Both the position numbers and the translations under genes were made by a program. From Betaproteobacteria bacterium (GTDB taxonomy: Bacteria; Pseudomonadota; Gammaproteobacteria; Burkholderiales; SG8-41), in NCBI GenBank assembly GCA_025353085.1, contig JANXRI010000090.1, positions 1 to 8,099 on the forward strand: 8,099 bases of DNA, in the 5' to 3' direction. Position 1 is the first letter of the stretch, and each line of letters starts with the position of its first letter. The notes under the pieces are model-generated. The model worked only from the letters and a program-made list of their open reading frames with translations, was not told the DNA's origin and made no database searches. Below, in pieces: positions 5,975 through 8,099 of the stretch.

Positions 5975-6785
5975 ATGGACGCCAGTGAAATTCTGATCGA
6001 ACCGTCAGCGCTCGATGCGGTGATTGCGTCCGGCGCCGTATTAATCGACGCGCGTAAAGCCGGCGAATTCAAGAAAGGGCATATTCCAGGCGCAATGCCG
6101 CTGTCGACTTACGATTCGCTGGTAAGCGACAGTTCGCTTGAGAACATGCGCAAATTCGCGCAGTCGATGGCTGATCGTTTCAGTTCGGTGGGTGTGCGGC
6201 TTGATCGGCCGGTCATCGTCTATGACGAACACACCGGCATGCGCGCGGCGCGCGAACTTTGGCTGCTCGAATTTATCGGGCATCGGAAAGCGCGCATGTT
6301 GCACGGCGGTCTGACCCAATGGCAGGCTGAGGGCGGACCGGTGCTGGACGACACGGACATTGCGACCGTGCGGCCGACGAAAATACCGGTGTCGATAGCA
6401 TCAGGCTGCCATGCACCGATCGATGAGATTGCGCGCCGCGCCGGGTCGTGGAATTTTTATGTGATCGACGTGCGCGACGATCTCGAATGGGGGGGGCAAG
6501 GACGCTACGCCTTGCTGCAAGCGCCGCGGCCACATTCCGCATGCAATCCACATCGAGTGGACGAAGTTTCAGGAGAATGGACGTTACAAGTCGCCGGAAA
6601 AAATCGTCGCGCTGCTTGAAGCGCACGGCATCAATATTCGCCAGGAGATGGCGGTCTACTGCCACCGCGGCGCGCGGTCTGCGAATACGTACTATGCGCT
6701 CAAGTATGCGGGCATACCGGGCGCGCGAAATTTCATCGGCTCGTGGCACGAGTGGTCATCGCGCGCCGATTTACCCGTCGAGTAA
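5975..6785 (+). pseudogene. Two-domain rhodanese-type sulfurtransferase, frameshifted in a G8 run
   Basis: Family members (thiosulfate or 3-mercaptopyruvate sulfurtransferases) move sulfane sulfur through a C-terminal cysteine. As written, the frame starting at ATG 5975 (GGGA at 5966-5969 upstream) reads the N-terminal domain (LIDARKAGEFKKGHIPGA; VYDEHTGMRAAR, with Asp84 where an active Cys would be) and enters the second domain (FYVIDVRDDLEWGG). It then leaves the conserved frame in a run of eight Gs (6489-6496), giving an unrelated tail ending at 6619. Removing one G restores the family sequence: KDATPCCKRRGHIPHA, IEWTKFQENGRYKSPEKI, the active loop YCHRGARSA with Cys229 (codon 6660-6662), and NFIGSWHEW, to a stop at 6783-6785; 269 residues in all. 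The 214-residue product as written lacks the catalytic Cys. This may be a real mutation, a phase-variable tract, or a sequencing error. Its end is 8 bases from the convergent Bug gene. Confidence 0.87.
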
Positions 6786-6793
6786 GCGGTATC

Positions 6794-7744
6794 TCAATCC
6801 GGCTTGATGCCGGCCTGCTTGATGATCGGCGTCCACTTACGATCTTCCGCGCGGATGAACGCCAGGAATTCAGCGGGTGAATTGGGTGTCGCGTCTATAC
6901 CGCGTGATTTTAGATTGTCGATAACGTCGGGTGCGTTCAATGCGGCGGTCATCTCTCGATTGATGCGGTCGATAATGGGCTTCGGCGTTTTGGGCGGCGC
7001 CAGCAGTCCGTACCAGTTGGTTGCGGCGTAGCCCGGCACGCCCGCTTCCGCGACCGTCGGCACCTCGGGCACGGCTTCGGCGCGCTTAATTCCGGTCACT
7101 GCGAGGGCGCGCGCTTTGCCGGCCTGCACATGCGGCACCCCGGTCGATATCACCGCAAAAAACATCGGTACATGCCCGGCAAGCAGATCGGTGATCGCGG
7201 GGCCGCCGCCTTTGTAAGGTATGTGCGACAACTTGATGCCCGTCATCGATTCGAGCAGCACCGCGGCAAGCTGCCCGGGGCTGCCGATGCCGGAAGTTGC
7301 GTAATTCAACTGCCCCGGTTTGCTCTTGGCGAGCGCAATCATTTCTTTAAGCGATTTCGCCGGCATCGCCGGATGCGTGATGATGATGTTCTGCAACGAT
7401 ACCGCGAGGCCGACCGGGGCAAAGTCTTTGTATGGATCGTACGGCACTTTCTGAATTGCCGGGCTGATGATCAGCATGCCGATGTGGCCGAACAAAATAG
7501 TATGACCGTCAGGGTCCGCGTGCCCGGTGAGGTCGGCGGCAATGATGCCGTTGGCGCCCGGACGATTGTCGATGATCACCTGCTGACCGAACGCGGCCGA
7601 CATGCGCGGCTGGATGATGCGCGCGACGAGATCAGTCGCGCCGCCGGGCGGAAAGCCGACGATCAGGCGCACCGGCTTGCTCGGAAAATCAACCGCGCCG
7701 GCCACTGCCGCCGTACCGGCGAGCAGGATCGCGGCGAGCCGCAT
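6794..7744 (-). CDS. Bug/TctC-family tripartite tricarboxylate transporter substrate-binding protein
   Basis: This is a complete periplasmic solute-binding protein of 316 residues, normal for the family. Residues 1-17 (MRLAAILLAGTAAVAGA) form a Sec signal peptide, followed by FPSKPVRLIVGFPPGGATDLVAR (20-42), DNRPGANGIIAA (59-70), NYATSGIGSPGQLA (147-160), SHIPYKGGGPAITDLLAG (173-190), and GVPGYAATNWYGLLAP (235-250). The start is placed at ATG 7744 because translation from an upstream in-frame start (7786) adds 14 polar residues before the signal peptide and invades the preceding gene. The ATG shares its A with the TGA stop of the upstream Bug gene (TGATG), with GGGCGG just before it, so translation is probably coupled. 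The ligand is unknown. No tctA/tctB genes are in view, which is usual for orphan Bug proteins. Confidence 0.94.
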   Translation of the reverse strand: MRLAAILLAGTAAVAGAVDFPSKPVRLIVGFPPGGATDLVARIIQPRMSAAFGQQVIIDNRPGANGIIAADLTGHADPDGHTILFGHIGMLIISPAIQKVPYDPYKDFAPVGLAVSLQNIIITHPAMPAKSLKEMIALAKSKPGQLNYATSGIGSPGQLAAVLLESMTGIKLSHIPYKGGGPAITDLLAGHVPMFFAVISTGVPHVQAGKARALAVTGIKRAEAVPEVPTVAEAGVPGYAATNWYGLLAPPKTPKPIIDRINREMTAALNAPDVIDNLKSRGIDATPNSPAEFLAFIRAEDRKWTPIIKQAGIKPD

Positions 7745-8099
7745 CAATCCGCCCGTGCCCCGGAATCCTTGACGACCTTGGCCCACTTGGCGATCTCGGA
7801 TTTAATGTAGGCGCCGAACTGCTCGGGCGTGCCGGGCGCCGCATCGAGGCCTTGATTGAACAGAAACTCCTTCACGTCGGGCATTGCGAGCACTTGGGCG
7901 ACGCTGGCATTAAGGCGCATGATAATTGCGCGCGGTGTTTTTGCCGGCGCGAGAATGCCATACCAATTATTGGCATCGAAACCCGGCAGCCCCGATTCCG
8001 CAATGGTCGGTATCGACGGCATCAACGCTGATCTCTTGACAGTCGTCACCGCGATACCCTTGATCTTGCCGGCCTTGATCTGCGGCACGGCACTCGCTG
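7744..8099 (-). CDS. Bug/TctC-family substrate-binding protein, 5'-truncated by window edge
   Basis: This is the C-terminal 117 or so residues of a second Bug protein transcribed ahead of the 6794-7744 gene. The frame is open to the window edge, so the true start lies beyond 8099; a GTG at 8088 is internal, since the residues before it (ASAVPQIKAGKIKGIAVT) belong to the conserved helix-strand of the family. Visible motifs are SIPTIAESGLPGFDANNWYG, ILAPAKTP, and the C-terminal GTPEQFGAYIKSEIAKWAKV. Its C-terminus is closer to the Bug protein at 1-777 (GTPEQFGTLIKSEIPKWGKV) than to its tandem neighbour, so the tandem pair is not a recent duplication. The stop overlaps the next start by one base. 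Confidence 0.92.
   Translation of the reverse strand, partial: ASAVPQIKAGKIKGIAVTTVKRSALMPSIPTIAESGLPGFDANNWYGILAPAKTPRAIIMRLNASVAQVLAMPDVKEFLFNQGLDAAPGTPEQFGAYIKSEIAKWAKVVKDSGARAD

Noticed and set aside
7745..7786. Upstream start adding 14 residues to the 6794-7744 Bug protein
   Set aside because: It would bury the signal peptide behind a polar extension and overlap the preceding gene by over 40 bases.
7130..7810. Long + strand open frame opposite the right-hand Bug genes
   Set aside because: Antisense shadow with Arg/Asp/His-rich translation, spanning two well-supported minus-strand genes.
1..8099. CRISPR array, transposon, prophage or defence system
   Set aside because: I found no regularly spaced repeats, transposase, integrase or tRNA-associated insertion; all intact genes fall into metabolic, transport or envelope families.

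Overview
The window looks like the chromosome of a betaproteobacterium, probably Burkholderiales-like. It is GC-rich by eye. It carries parts of three Bug/TctC-type periplasmic solute-binding proteins, a family greatly expanded in that group, together with a PA2778/PA2779 gene pair and a proteobacterial-type GabD. I see no mobile element, tRNA, rRNA or CRISPR array. The genus is inferred from gene content only.

Layout from left to right. (1) The 3' part of a Bug solute-binding protein gene on + (1-777, cut by the window edge). (2) A two-gene unit on -: a small PA2779-family membrane protein (1896-2252), then a PA2778-family C39-like lipoprotein peptidase with TPR-like repeats (791-1879). (3) A 360-bp divergent intergenic region (2253-2612) with a good promoter facing left, an extended -10 promoter facing right, and two perfect dyads. 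(4) On +, gabD (2613-4094), a strong intrinsic terminator, and a small VOC/glyoxalase-fold protein (4168-4614). (5) On -, an NAD-type isocitrate/isopropylmalate dehydrogenase family gene with a TTG start (4623-5684). (6) On +, a two-domain rhodanese-type sulfurtransferase broken by one extra G in a run of eight Gs (5975-6785). (7) On -, two tandem Bug solute-binding protein genes overlapping by one base (6794-7744 and 7744-8099, the latter cut by the window edge).

Genes working together: GabD, the decarboxylating-dehydrogenase homologue and the Bug proteins are consistent with uptake and oxidation of small carboxylates, but they do not form one operon and no tctA/tctB permease genes are present. 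The PA2779-PA2778 pair is a conserved envelope module of unknown function.

The most notable signals are regulatory. A textbook intrinsic-terminator structure is encoded inside the signal-peptide codons of the PA2778-family gene. A second terminator separates gabD from a VOC gene that has almost no room for its own promoter. Dyads sit at operator-like positions next to both promoters of the 2253-2612 region. I do not see a clearly new multi-gene system such as a defence island or biosynthetic cluster; most genes belong to recognisable families.
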